A DNA stretch of 64,000 bases from CAVPRW01 sp046727435 [NCBI: bacterium]. Its GTDB lineage: Bacteria > Tectomicrobia > Entotheonellia > J063. Below, piece after piece: positions 7,956-16,824 of the stretch. The DNA is taken from assembly GCA_046727435.1 (NCBI GenBank), contig JBKPCR010000099.1:1-64000 (forward strand), read 5' to 3'. A program made the translations under genes and the position numbers. The notes below the pieces were generated by a model that worked only from the letters and a program-made list of their open reading frames with translations, was not told the DNA's origin and made no database searches. The stretch's first letter is position 1. Each line of letters starts with the position of its first letter.

Positions 7956-9530
7956 TCAAAAAACAGGAAATGCTGCGGATAGGGAAAGAATCACCCGGTT
8001 TTCGCTGTATTTGCCTCCTAGGCTAGGGTCACCAATATTGCTACTCGGTACGTCCGAGTCGCGATGTTGATAACGATATGCCGCGCTGACCGACCAGAGC
8101 CGACTTAACGCATAGGAAAGACTGGCACCGGTGCTCCAGTAGGTGAAGTCTTGGAGGTTTTGGTCTTGAGTGGAACCGTCTGTAGCGATGTCTTCGAGCA
8201 TTTGCGTGCGGCCGAAATTGGCGAATACCGAGGCGAAGAGATTACGAGAAACAGTATGAGTCAGAGTCAACGTGGCCGATTGGCTTAACACCAGTCCCAC
8301 ATCGTTGATATCGCCTGCGGTATCGTTGATATTCTGTTGAGTAGACAAGCTCATACTGGTGCGTTGTGTCAGGGGTATAGAGCCATCCAAACTCACTTGC
8401 CAATTGGCGAATAGTCGCGTCGGGCGGCGCTGGCGGTCGACTACAGTAGGGCCAACCGAGGCGAACGCAGTGAGGAGGGTCGTGAGCTGCCGACGCACAC
8501 CAAAACTCACGCCAAAAATCTGGGCGTCCCCGCTTGTGCTGACGTCCGAGGTCCCCTGGTGCTGATCGATCAGTGTGCCAAATGCGCGGAACGAGGCCGT
8601 TGTCCTGGGACTGATGATGTATGCGAGATCGCCTAAGGCGGCATGAGTTTGGGTATCGCCAGATTCTTTGCTGTTGGTCAGGCTAAAGAGATAGCCCACG
8701 CTACCGCTGAGATCACGCCTGAACCAATGCTGAAGCCCAGCACTCAAGGCATTAGTCACACTGTTTCCCACAACACCACCGAGATTGCTTGCTGAGGGAT
8801 CCGTATTGTCCTGTTCCACACTGCCATTCCATACCAAGGTGTTGGTATACGCCCAAGTAAGCGCGGTGGTCGGTGTCAACGCATAGCGGAGCTGGGGGCT
8901 GACGATGTTTTGCGAAAAAGGCTGCCGTTGACGCCTAACGCCAATGGGCGTGGCCTCGTCGGGCTCATCGCTGCGAATAAAGCTCTCGCTGAGGGATAAT
9001 GACAATCGCGGCAGCTCATACCCCGCAGTGAATGATAGATTCGCAAAAGCGAAGGTACCCTGCCCTGCCCCAATGTCGTATGAGCCACGCAGCGAGTTGG
9101 CCAACGAAACGAAGCCGCGCCCGCTTTCCACGCGATACACCGTCCCGAGGTTCAAACTCGTGCGAAATACATCTTGGGGATCGCTATCCGACAAGAAGAA
9201 ATTGTCGGAGTACTCTTCGGTGAGAGAGACTGCCATCAGCAGACGAGGAGTCACCTCTCGCAGGCGCAACAGGGATTCGAGGAGAGGATTGGAGCGGACC
9301 GTCCGACGCATCCAGTCAAACTGTTTCGGAATAGGCGTCAGAATCTGTTCCTGAGGAGGGGGAAGTGGGCCGGGGGCGACGGGAACGGCTTCGACGGGCG
9401 CTGGGGCTTCCTCGGGGGCGCCACCTTCCCCCGTCGCGCCCAGCAAAAGCGCCAGGCAGAGAAAGCTGGCCCAGAAGTAGATGCGGACAACCGTACGAGT
9501 GGACTCCGGAACCTTGCATGTTCTGGACAT
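7956..9530 (-). CDS. Outer-membrane beta-barrel protein, exosortase/EPS-associated type
   Basis: The ATG at 9528-9530 follows AGGA at seven bases and is preferred over a GTG eight codons upstream. The 524-residue product has an N-terminal hydrophobic signal, a Pro/Glu-rich linker (residues about 38-65), then about 430 residues of alternating short strands rich in Ser, Thr, Tyr and Leu, ending in AAFPVF with a terminal Phe as barrel proteins do. The opening SLTEEYSDNFFLS is typical of the TIGR03016-like barrels found with PEP-CTERM/EPS loci. The likely role is in the outer-membrane stage of exopolysaccharide handling. It is transcribed alone, with a remnant gene on the far side. Confidence 0.75.
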   Translation of the reverse strand: MSRTCKVPESTRTVVRIYFWASFLCLALLLGATGEGGAPEEAPAPVEAVPVAPGPLPPPQEQILTPIPKQFDWMRRTVRSNPLLESLLRLREVTPRLLMAVSLTEEYSDNFFLSDSDPQDVFRTSLNLGTVYRVESGRGFVSLANSLRGSYDIGAGQGTFAFANLSFTAGYELPRLSLSLSESFIRSDEPDEATPIGVRRQRQPFSQNIVSPQLRYALTPTTALTWAYTNTLVWNGSVEQDNTDPSASNLGGVVGNSVTNALSAGLQHWFRRDLSGSVGYLFSLTNSKESGDTQTHAALGDLAYIISPRTTASFRAFGTLIDQHQGTSDVSTSGDAQIFGVSFGVRRQLTTLLTAFASVGPTVVDRQRRPTRLFANWQVSLDGSIPLTQRTSMSLSTQQNINDTAGDINDVGLVLSQSATLTLTHTVSRNLFASVFANFGRTQMLEDIATDGSTQDQNLQDFTYWSTGASLSYALSRLWSVSAAYRYQHRDSDVPSSNIGDPSLGGKYSENRVILSLSAAFPVF

Positions 9531-9739
9531 CAGGCGATCCTGAAGGTTTTCCACTCTGACATACCAAATGCTGCCGAATTATAGCCGGTTCGATTGCCTG
9601 CCGCCACTGCGCGCTTGCACGCGCTGCTGATGCAAGAGGTTACAGAACGTGGTGGCAAAGTAGGAATGTGATGCTACCGCTTGCTCCAGTGCGCTAGCAG
9701 CGATAGACATAAGCGTTAATCTCGATTTATAGTATACTG

Positions 9740-9760
9740 GGCCTCCAACGAAAGGAGGCC
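9740..9760. repeat. Perfect 7-bp inverted repeat at the left side of the IS
   Basis: GGCCTCC at 9740-9746 and GGAGGCC at 9754-9760 flank seven bases. It lies about 50 bases before the transposase start, so it may sit near the insertion-sequence end or fold as a protective hairpin that limits transcription read-in. Confidence 0.5.
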
Positions 9761-9811
9761 ATTGCCATGGGCACGTGACGGTTCGCCGATCGGCAGACCC
9801 GCCCGACAGAG

Positions 9812-10746
9812 GTGCTCGATTTGACCAGTCTCACGGTGGACGAGTTTCGGCAGGTAGTGCCGCCCTTTGAGGCCGCGTTCCAAGCCCATATGGCCGCCTG
9901 GCGCCTTGACGCGAAGCCGTGCACGGCCCGTCGCTACACGACCTACACCAACTGTCCGCTGCCCACGCCCGAGGACCGACTGCTGTGTATCCTAGTCTAC
10001 CTGAAGACCTCTCCCCTCCAAGTGGTGCAGGGGCGGCTGTTCGGGATGGGCCAGAGCCAAGCCCATCAGTGGATTCCTGCCCTCTTGGTGGTGCTGCGGG
10101 CGACGCTGCGCGGGCTCGGGGATGCCCCGACCCGGTCCTTGACGGAGTTGGCGACGCGCCTCGGCGTGGCCGAGGCCGCAGTGGCGGCCATGGTCGAGCC
10201 GACGGCGGGGTCGCCGCCGGCCGATCTGCCCACGGCGGCAGCGGTACCGGTGCCTGCCTCCCCCCTTTTAGCCACGATGGCACCGCACGGCGCATCGAGC
10301 GCCCCCAGGCTCCGACTGAGCAGACGCGCTATGATAGCGGCAAGAAAACATACCATACGGTGAAAAACGTGCTGCTGATCAACGCGGCACTCACGATCTT
10401 CTTGCTGCGTGAGACCTATGCCGGCAGCACCCACGATAAACGCATTGCCGATGCCACCCCGTACCCCTTGCCTGCAGGGAGCCGGTTGCTCCAGGATCGG
10501 GGCTTCCTGGCGTTTACGCTGGACCAGGTGGAGATCATCATACCGACCCGGAAGCCGCGAGGCCGCGCCCTCACGCGTTCCCAAAAAGCCGCCAATCGGC
10601 GCATCGCGCGTCGCCGTGTGCGCATTGAGCACGTCAACAGCAGTGTCAAGCGCTGTCGCATCGTCCACGACACCAACCGTCTGCGGAAGGCGGGTGTTCG
10701 CGACCTGGTCATGGAAGTCTGCTGTGCGCTGCATAACTAGCGCGTG
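9812..10746 (+). pseudogene. IS5-family DDE transposase, frameshifted and intron-interrupted
   Basis: Frame one gives an N-terminal helix-turn-helix-like region (PLPTPEDRLLCILVYLKTSP, GRLFGMGQSQAHQW). Near 10262-10275, in a CCCCCCTTTT run, homology moves to the -1 frame: FSHDGTARRIERPQ, HTVKNVLLINA, STHDKRIAD, LLQDRGFLAF and RIEHVNSSVKR. The Asp of HDGT, the Asp of HDKR or QDRG and the Glu of RIEH are the expected DDE residues. A TAG at 10738-10740 follows ALHN. Two further in-frame codons (Arg-Val) reach the intron at 10747, and the true C-terminus (RLLPWQPMV) resumes after it. With a frameshift, a stop and an intron, it is inactive unless each is bypassed. Confidence 0.8.
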
Positions 10747-11259
10747 GTGTGCCTTGAAAGTCACCGCTTGCTTGCCGGTGTAAGTCCGGCCGTGGTAATT
10801 ACCGGAGAGCCACGTAGCAGGCGCCCAGTGCTCTTGGAGGACCGAGGGTGCTGAAGCGGCGTGTCCCTCTGAGAAAGAGGAGCAAACCAGCAGTCCGTAA
10901 CATCAAGTGAATCCTGCAGCGCCGTGATGTTAACCCGCAAGGGACAAGGGAGAGCCGAGCCTATTACGCGAGGCGAAGGCCAGGGAAGGGGTGAAGAATC
11001 CGGAAGCGCAGCCCCGAAGAACTCTCCGGCGTAGGGCGAACGGAATGCTGGGACAGGAAACGGTGGAACAAGGGAGACCTCAAGCAGTCAGTGGCCCACA
11101 TCCGCTGTAACCCCTGGTATAAGACACCAGTCGAAGTCCAAGGGAATGCTGTTTGAGGAGTCGGAGGAGGTCATAGTACTGTCGATCAGCGAGACAACAG
11201 AACTCGCTGGGAGGGAAGGACCTCTGCTTCAACCAAGCTCAGCGAGGGGGTAAGTGACG

Positions 11260-12552
11260 ATGCATGCCCGGCAGGGCCAACCACATCCGTTCGATTCATC
11301 ACGACAACTCCAGCGCAAGCTATACCAGGCGGCCAAGAGGAGTAGGAATCGCCGATTCCATGCGCTCTACGACCGTATATTCCGGCCTGACATTCTGAGG
11401 CGGGCCTGGCGAGAAGTGCGCGCCAATGGAGGAAGTGCCGGCGTCGACGAGGTGCAGATAGACGACGTCGAGCGGCAGGGGGTAACCGTCTTTCTCCAGG
11501 CGCTTGAACAAGACCTGCGGGCTGGGAGCTACAGACCGCAGCCGGTGCGGCGGGTCTATATCCCCAAACCGGACGGACGGGAACGCCCACTAGGGATTCC
11601 GACCGTGCGAGACCGGGTGGTTCAACAGGCGTGCAAGATCGTGATCGAGCCGCTCTTTGAAGCCAAATTCCAAGACACTTCCTACGGCTTTCGCCCGAAG
11701 CGGAGCGCCACCCAAGCGGTCAAGGTGGTCAAAGAACAACTCATATCGAACGGCTATGTAGTCGAGGTCGATATCGAACGCTTCTTTGACACCATCGACC
11801 ATGAGCTGCTGATGCGGCTGGTCGCATGGCGGATCAGTGACCGGAGGGTCTTAAAGCTGATACGCCAGTGGCTGAAGGCGGGTGTGGTGGAAGCGGGCCA
11901 GTGGCACCCGACCACGATGGGGTCACCCCAGGGAGGCGTCATCAGCCCTGTGTTGGCCAATATTTACTTGCATGTGCTCGATATGTACTGGACACAACAG
12001 TACAGCGCGCTGGGACACCTCACACGGTATGCGGACGATATGGTGATCGTCTGTCGCACGCGAGGGGCGGCCGAGCAAGCCCTACAAGCCGTCACGCAGG
12101 GCTTGCAGAAACTCAAGCTGACGGTGCATCCCACCAAGACGCGCATCGTCGACGTGAAGAGCGCCGGGTTTGAGTTTCTCGGGTTCCACTGTCACAAAGG
12201 CAGAGCACGCACGTCAGGGAAGCTGATCCCCCTGATATGGCCTGGCCAGAAAGCCATGAAAGCCATACGCCGCCAAATTCGGGAACAGACGGAACGACGA
12301 GGCTTGAGGGGCACATTTACGGCAATAGTGGCAAAACTCAACCCAATCATTCGGGGGTGGCGCAACTACTTCCGTGTGGGCAACTCGACCAAGAAGTTTC
12401 AGGACCTGGACCGCTATGTGCGGCAACGGGTGGGACAGTGGGAACGGGCACGCCTGAAGCGAGCGGCAACCGCCGGACAACTCCAGGCTCTGCTCAGCAC
12501 CAGTGGACTCGAATCCTTCTCAGCGCGAGGAAGATGCGGCACGCGACCTTGA
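11260..12552 (+). CDS. ltrA: Group II intron reverse transcriptase/maturase
   Basis: The product has about 430 residues. A GTG lies two codons upstream, but the ATG at 11260 is better placed behind GAGGGGG. The order is an N-terminal RT-0 region, RT motifs with IPKPDGRERPLGIPTVRDRV, YGFRPKRSATQAV, VEVDIERFFDTIDH, GSPQGGVISPVLANIYL and the active-site YADD at residues 257-260. The thumb/X maturase domain contains RGWRNYFRVGN. There is no C-terminal HNH endonuclease, so the protein belongs to the endonuclease-minus group, which typically targets single-stranded or replicating DNA. It reads intact and should bind the surrounding intron RNA to help splicing and mobility. Confidence 0.92.
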   Translation: MHARQGQPHPFDSSRQLQRKLYQAAKRSRNRRFHALYDRIFRPDILRRAWREVRANGGSAGVDEVQIDDVERQGVTVFLQALEQDLRAGSYRPQPVRRVYIPKPDGRERPLGIPTVRDRVVQQACKIVIEPLFEAKFQDTSYGFRPKRSATQAVKVVKEQLISNGYVVEVDIERFFDTIDHELLMRLVAWRISDRRVLKLIRQWLKAGVVEAGQWHPTTMGSPQGGVISPVLANIYLHVLDMYWTQQYSALGHLTRYADDMVIVCRTRGAAEQALQAVTQGLQKLKLTVHPTKTRIVDVKSAGFEFLGFHCHKGRARTSGKLIPLIWPGQKAMKAIRRQIREQTERRGLRGTFTAIVAKLNPIIRGWRNYFRVGNSTKKFQDLDRYVRQRVGQWERARLKRAATAGQLQALLSTSGLESFSARGRCGTRP

Positions 12553-12576
12553 AAGCCTCTGGAAGAAGGTTGTCGG

Positions 12577-12610
12577 AAAGCCGTATGCGGGAGAACTGCA
12601 CGTACGGTTT
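12577..12610 (+). ncRNA. Group II intron domain V
   Basis: The 34-nt hairpin pairs AAGCCGTA (12578-12585) with TACGGTTT (12603-12610), including one G-U pair. It contains the AGC catalytic triad and the conserved GTACGG side. This is the ribozyme active site and places the intron core beyond doubt. Confidence 0.85.
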
Positions 12611-12767
12611 GAGGTGGCGGGGGTTGGAAACGTAGCCATGGTGGAATTGTGAACCCACCCCGCAATTGAAAGAGCGGGACCGGAAACCCTCCACCTACAG
12701 CAGGCGCGCCAGTCCTCGACCCTACCGTCTGCTGCCATGGCAACCGATGGTTTAATCGGGATGAACT

Positions 12768-12983
12768 CTATTCAGCATCGAGGAGCGTTGGAAAAACCCA
12801 TGCGGTGATGGTGAACTGTTGGACATTCAAATTCGGGTTGCCGGTGACCAAAACTTCACCCGTTCCATCCAAACTGAATGCCTGTTCGACTTGGCCCGGG
12901 ATAAACGATACGCTGCCGTGCAATTCCCCATCATTCGCATCCCTCCTCAATGGGATGACAGGCTTCCGACCACCTCGGCCCAC
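12768..12983 (-). pseudogene. Fragment of a LamG (concanavalin-like) domain
   Basis: The frame reads NDGELHGSVSFIPGQVEQAF, SLDGTGEVLVTGNPNL and QFTITAWVFPT before a stop at 12768. This matches the middle of LamG-type jelly-roll domains, which normally need about 150-200 residues. The beginning is partly visible upstream in another frame but broken by a stop, and the end is cut off near the IS boundary. It is probably the surviving part of a surface protein disrupted by the IS. Confidence 0.7.
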
Positions 12984-13100
12984 TCGGTGGCACGAACGAG
13001 CCCGCTCCTAATCCATACTTGGAGCCTAAGAACCGTTCTTAGCCCGTCGGTGTAAATTAGGGAGACAGGGCGGGGGGCGTCCGACTACGACAGGCGAAGA

Positions 13101-13126
13101 GCAGCTGGCGGGCCGAGGCCAGCTGC
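13101..13126 (-). terminator. Candidate terminator after the copper-radical oxidase gene
   Basis: A perfect 9-bp stem, GCAGCTGGC (13101-13109) with GCCAGCTGC (13118-13126), and an eight-base loop lie 28 bases beyond the stop codon. No run of T follows on the minus strand, so termination strength is uncertain. Confidence 0.5.
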
Positions 13127-13153
13127 CGGCAGGGGCGGATGGAGATCTATGCG

Positions 13154-16100
13154 CTAGGGCACCGGTGTCACCATGTCGGCCTGGATCTCGGCGGCACTCA
13201 GACCTCGGTTGTAGATCCGGACTTCGTCGATCTGGCCCGCAAACCATTCACTCCACACTGCATTGCCGCCGATCCGGAGGCGGCCGGTCGAGACCTGGAT
13301 AATGCCCGTGACCGCCCGGCTGCCGACCTCTATGCCATTGACGTACAGGCGTAAGGTGGCACCGTCGTACGTCGTCGCCAGATGCGTCCAGGTGTGTAGG
13401 GGCAGGGCCGAGACGCCCACCACGCTCACATCCGCGCTACCGATCCGCACGTAAGCGGCGGGCTTCGGCGCATTATCATGCGCATAGAGGGCATAGGCCA
13501 GTCCTCCCGGCCGCTCCTTCAGAACGACCGTGCGCCAGCCGCTGAGGACCGTTGGATACACCCAGGCCTCTAGCGTCATCCCTCCCGTCAGGTCGAGTGA
13601 GGCCGAGTCATTGACGTCGACACGGTCATTGACCCCGTCAAAGGATAGGCCCACACCAGCCAGCCCGGCAGTGGTCCATGTCGTGCCGGAAAGCGTTCCG
13701 GTATTACCGTTACCTGAACGGTCGCTAGTCGTAGTGCCACTTCCCTCACTAAAGGCATAGGCTGCCACCACGCCTGTCGCCGGTGGTGGAGCCGTGTTCG
13801 ATACGGTGACCGTGACGGCACTCGACGTGGTCTGGTTGCCCGCTATGTCGCGGGCGACTGCGGTAAGGACGTGGGTGCCGTTCGGGAAGGTCTGTGTATC
13901 CCACGAACGGCTGTAGGGGGCAGCAGTGTCCTCAGCCCCGAGGTCCGCGCCATCGATTCGAAAGCGCACACCCGCCACCCCCTGATCGTCGGAGGCGGTG
14001 GCGGCGATGGTCACCGTGGCGGACACCGTGGCGCCGCTTGTAGGCGTGGTAATGCTGACAATGGGTGCCTGGGTGTCAGGGAGCGCGGTGCCTGACGCTT
14101 CGTTCGAGGGCGTGCTCGCGTTGCCGGCCGCGTCCTCGGCGGTCACCCGGTAGTAGTATGTACCTGGGGCGAGCCCAGCATCCGTGTATGCAGTAGTAGT
14201 CATCTCAGCGATGTAGTTGGCGGCCGAGGGCGTAAAGCCGGCCGCGGTGGCGCGGTACACGTGGTAGCGGACGACATCCCCGGCGCCGCTCGGCGCGCTC
14301 CAGCTCAGGACAACGCGCTGGACGTCGCCGGCGGCGGTGAGGGCGACCGGCGGTCCGGGCGGCGTTGTATCCTCGGTTGGGGATGGCAGGCGGACCCAGC
14401 GCGCGACAGACGGCACGCCGGCCGTGTTCAGCACGAACAGCATGTAGTAGCCAGGCGGGGTGAGGGTCGCACTTGCCGGCGCATCGACGCTGAGAGTGCT
14501 GCCGCTCTGCTGGAACGCGAGGTTCAGATAGCGTTGGTCCTCGTCGAACTGGTGCGTCACCGCGCCTGGCCGCAGCAGTGCTACCGCGTCAACGGTCGCG
14601 GTGTTGGAGAGGCTGACGGCGAAGGCGGTGCCGTAGGGGATCACCGCGGGGACGGAGGCAATCGCGGGCTGAGTTCCCTTAAAGAGATAGGGTGGCGAGT
14701 AAAACTCCGCTGTCGTCTGGTCCGGCCCACCGTAACTGTCCCCACTACCGGCCACGACGACGCGGCCATCGGTGAGGAGCAGGGCCGTCGAGTGGTATAG
14801 CCGCGGCACCTGCATAGCGGCCATGGTCTGCCACGTCTCGGTGGCCGGCGACCACAGCTCGGCCTCGAAGACAGCGGCTGAGACGTCCTTGCCTTCGGTC
14901 GTGACCCCGCCACCAGTCACCAGGACGTTCCCGTCCGGCAGCACCGTCAGCGTGTGGTACGCGCGCGGGAAGGCCATTGGGGCCGTCTGCCGCCAAGCCG
15001 GCGACGGCTCGGTCATGTCGAGGACGTACGTCGACGCCTCGGCGGGGTCATTTGAGACGTCTGTCGTCGCCGATGTGCCCGACTTGAGCACCTGGCCGGG
15101 GCGGTACATCGCGGCGCTGCCCCCATCGACGACCAGCGGATCCACGGTTGTCCACTGCTGGCTCGCAAGGTTGAGCGTGCGCGCGGGGGCCGGCTGCTCT
15201 CCAGCCCCCGCATTCAGAACGCGACCGTCCGGAAGCACGAAGATGAATGGGTAATAGGGGAACGCCAGTTCTGCGCCGGTAAGCTGCGTCCACGAGTTCG
15301 TCTGGGGGTTATAGATCTCCGGGATGTCTGCAATACACTCGAAGCAGGTGGTCGCGCCAGACGTCACGAGGACACGGCCGTCCGGCAGGGTTGTCGCGGT
15401 TGGATACCAGCGCCGGTATGTCATCGATGGCACCGACGTCCATGATTCGCTGATGGGATCGAAAATGGCTGCCTGGTTGGAGCCGAGGACGCCGCCAGCA
15501 TTGTCATGCCCGCCGACGACCAGGATACGGCCGTCAGCCAGGGCCGAATGGCCGGAGCAGAACACGTTGTAGGGGGCGGGGATTAGGCGGAGGGTTCCAG
15601 TCGCTGGGTTCCACACGGTGGCCGACGTCCCTCCATGGGTCTCGCCGCCGTACATGAGGATCTTGCCCGTGTGAAGGTGGATCATGTTAACCGCTACGAG
15701 ACCCAGCTCGACCGGAGTCGACCACTGGCCGATCGTGGAAGCCCCAGGTGGTGGGGGTGGCGGCGGCGGCAGCCCGATGGGCGTGGCCATGTCGGCCTGG
15801 ATCTCGGCCGGACTCAGTGCCCGACTGTAGATCCGGACCTCGTCTATGCGGCCCGCGAAATATTCGCCCCACAGCGCGTCGCCTCCGATGCGGAGGGGCA
15901 TGGTGGAGGCGACAAGGGCGCCACCCAGGGGCCTGCTGCCGACCTCGCTGCCGTTGACGTAGAGCCGGAGGGTCACGCCGTTGTAGGTGGCGGCCAAGTG
16001 CGTCCAAGTGTTCAGGGGGAGTTGAGAGGCACCATAGATCCCTTGTTCCACCCCGGTATTGACAAAGGTATTGGGGCGATTAGAGTCGGCATTGGCGTAC

Positions 16101-16537
16101 AGCGCATAGGACAGATTGCCGGGAATTTCCTTCAGGATCACCGACCGCCAGCCGTTGGTGGCTCCTCCAGAGAGCGCTGTGGGATATACCCAGGCCTCCA
16201 GTGTCATGCCGGTCCCCAGGTCGAGGTCAGCGGCATTGGCCACGGTGACCCAGTCGTTCAGCCCATCGAAGCTGAGTGCGCTGTCGAACATCCCTCCCGT
16301 CGTCCACGTCGCACCCGTGATCGTGCCCGTATGGGCATGGCCGGACGCATCCCCTACCACGGTGCCGGCACCCTCATCGAAGGAAAACGCCGCGACAGGC
16401 CCCGTTGGCTGGCTCGTCGCAGGACCCGCGAGCAAAGCGATCAAAACGACGACCACGGCAGCAGCCGCGACGCGAGGTCCCTCCATCGTGAATGGATTCC
16501 ACCTGCAAGGGGTGCAGGTAGACTTAACGTTTTTCAT
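13154..16537 (-). CDS. Secreted galactose/glyoxal-oxidase-like copper-radical oxidase with LamG domains at both ends
   Basis: The protein has 1127 residues. A signal segment (AAAAVVVVLIALLAGPATS) is followed by LamG 1 (about 42-246), a Pro-rich linker, a Kelch-type propeller (266-628), a DUF1929 galactose-oxidase C-terminal domain (629-717), Fn3 (722-818), an Ig-like domain (829-912) and LamG 2 (925-1120). All residues needed for an AA5 copper-radical site appear: Cys327 (FCSGHSALADG), Tyr378 (RRWYPTATTL), Tyr581-His582 (RLYHSTALLL) and His662 (VTHQFDED). The family oxidises primary alcohols or aldehydes with O2, producing H2O2. LamG domains suggest glycan binding. The start is the ATG at 16535-16537 behind AAGGA; the TTG two codons earlier is discounted. 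Confidence 0.92.
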   Translation of the reverse strand: MKNVKSTCTPCRWNPFTMEGPRVAAAAVVVVLIALLAGPATSQPTGPVAAFSFDEGAGTVVGDASGHAHTGTITGATWTTGGMFDSALSFDGLNDWVTVANAADLDLGTGMTLEAWVYPTALSGGATNGWRSVILKEIPGNLSYALYANADSNRPNTFVNTGVEQGIYGASQLPLNTWTHLAATYNGVTLRLYVNGSEVGSRPLGGALVASTMPLRIGGDALWGEYFAGRIDEVRIYSRALSPAEIQADMATPIGLPPPPPPPPGASTIGQWSTPVELGLVAVNMIHLHTGKILMYGGETHGGTSATVWNPATGTLRLIPAPYNVFCSGHSALADGRILVVGGHDNAGGVLGSNQAAIFDPISESWTSVPSMTYRRWYPTATTLPDGRVLVTSGATTCFECIADIPEIYNPQTNSWTQLTGAELAFPYYPFIFVLPDGRVLNAGAGEQPAPARTLNLASQQWTTVDPLVVDGGSAAMYRPGQVLKSGTSATTDVSNDPAEASTYVLDMTEPSPAWRQTAPMAFPRAYHTLTVLPDGNVLVTGGGVTTEGKDVSAAVFEAELWSPATETWQTMAAMQVPRLYHSTALLLTDGRVVVAGSGDSYGGPDQTTAEFYSPPYLFKGTQPAIASVPAVIPYGTAFAVSLSNTATVDAVALLRPGAVTHQFDEDQRYLNLAFQQSGSTLSVDAPASATLTPPGYYMLFVLNTAGVPSVARWVRLPSPTEDTTPPGPPVALTAAGDVQRVVLSWSAPSGAGDVVRYHVYRATAAGFTPSAANYIAEMTTTAYTDAGLAPGTYYYRVTAEDAAGNASTPSNEASGTALPDTQAPIVSITTPTSGATVSATVTIAATASDDQGVAGVRFRIDGADLGAEDTAAPYSRSWDTQTFPNGTHVLTAVARDIAGNQTTSSAVTVTVSNTAPPPATGVVAAYAFSEGSGTTTSDRSGNGNTGTLSGTTWTTAGLAGVGLSFDGVNDRVDVNDSASLDLTGGMTLEAWVYPTVLSGWRTVVLKERPGGLAYALYAHDNAPKPAAYVRIGSADVSVVGVSALPLHTWTHLATTYDGATLRLYVNGIEVGSRAVTGIIQVSTGRLRIGGNAVWSEWFAGQIDEVRIYNRGLSAAEIQADMVTPVP

Positions 16538-16556
16538 ATGCAAGTCCTTCTTTCAT
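16524..16556 (-). promoter_or_regulatory. Duplicated ribosome-binding site and 10-codon leader ORF over the oxidase start
   Basis: An 18-base block (16533-16550) holding the SD and start codon is repeated 19 bases upstream (16552-16569) with one substitution. The upstream copy opens a mini-ORF at 16556 that ends in TAA at 16524-16526, inside the oxidase coding start but in another frame. Translation of the mini-ORF would compete with, or couple to, the oxidase start. Confidence 0.5.
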
Positions 16557-16742
16557 GTGCAAGTCCTTCAATAAGAGATGGTAGTACCAAACAGAAAGCG
16601 TGGCCGATCTTCCGCACTTTTGGTGAGGTGAAGTGAGGCTGAGCTGATAAGAGGGGTGGAGTAAGACGCAGGATCACCGCGGTGGTAGGCCGATGAAGAG
16701 GGGGCTAGCGGTGTCAAACGGCCGTCACGCTGTATAGATCGC

Positions 16743-16774
16743 GTAGCCGTCCCAGGCTAGCCTGGGACGGCTAC
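16743..16774. terminator. Perfect 32-bp palindrome between secreted-protein genes
   Basis: The bases from GTAGCCGT to ACGGCTAC read identically on both strands, giving a stem of up to about 14 bp. It lies 50 bases beyond the stop of the gene at 16825 and about 200 bases before the oxidase start. It probably acts as a terminator; a dimeric binding site is the alternative. Confidence 0.55.
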
Positions 16775-16824
16775 ATTTCGGGTCGCAATGACCTCCCCTC
16801 ACTTACCCCAGGTGTGGGGCAGCG

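Larger units (their letters stand above)
10747..12725 (+). mobile_element. Group II intron with maturase ORF
   Basis: The 5' end GTGTGCC at 10747 fits the GUGYG consensus. A structured leader of about 500 bases follows, then the reverse transcriptase gene, then domain V at 12577-12610. The 3' end is best placed at CTAC, 12722-12725. Joining the bases on either side restores the transposase frame, giving LRV|RLLPWQPMV apart from a TTG-to-TAG change. A second candidate end is CTAC at 12695-12698, closer to the domain VI stem formed by AGGTGG (12613-12618) and CCACCT (12691-12696); it leaves the same frame but adds nine residues. The intron class is not assigned. Confidence 0.75.
9735..12755 (+). 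mobile_element. IS5-like insertion sequence split by a group II intron
   Basis: The element contains a DDE transposase gene (9812 onward) whose last codons lie 2 kb away at 12726-12755, beyond the intron. The left boundary near 9735-9760 and the right boundary just after 12755 are approximate, because I could not find convincing terminal repeats or a target duplication. To the right lies a LamG gene fragment whose stop is only about 13 bases from the end of the transposase, so the IS probably landed in or next to that gene. Confidence 0.65.

Noticed and set aside
10066-10764. Minus-strand open frame of 232 codons across the IS
   Set aside because: It mirrors the transposase codons on the other strand and has no domain or start signal.
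15635-16636. Plus-strand open frame of 333 codons
   Set aside because: It is a shadow of the oxidase gene, where G+C-rich third positions remove stops on the opposite strand.
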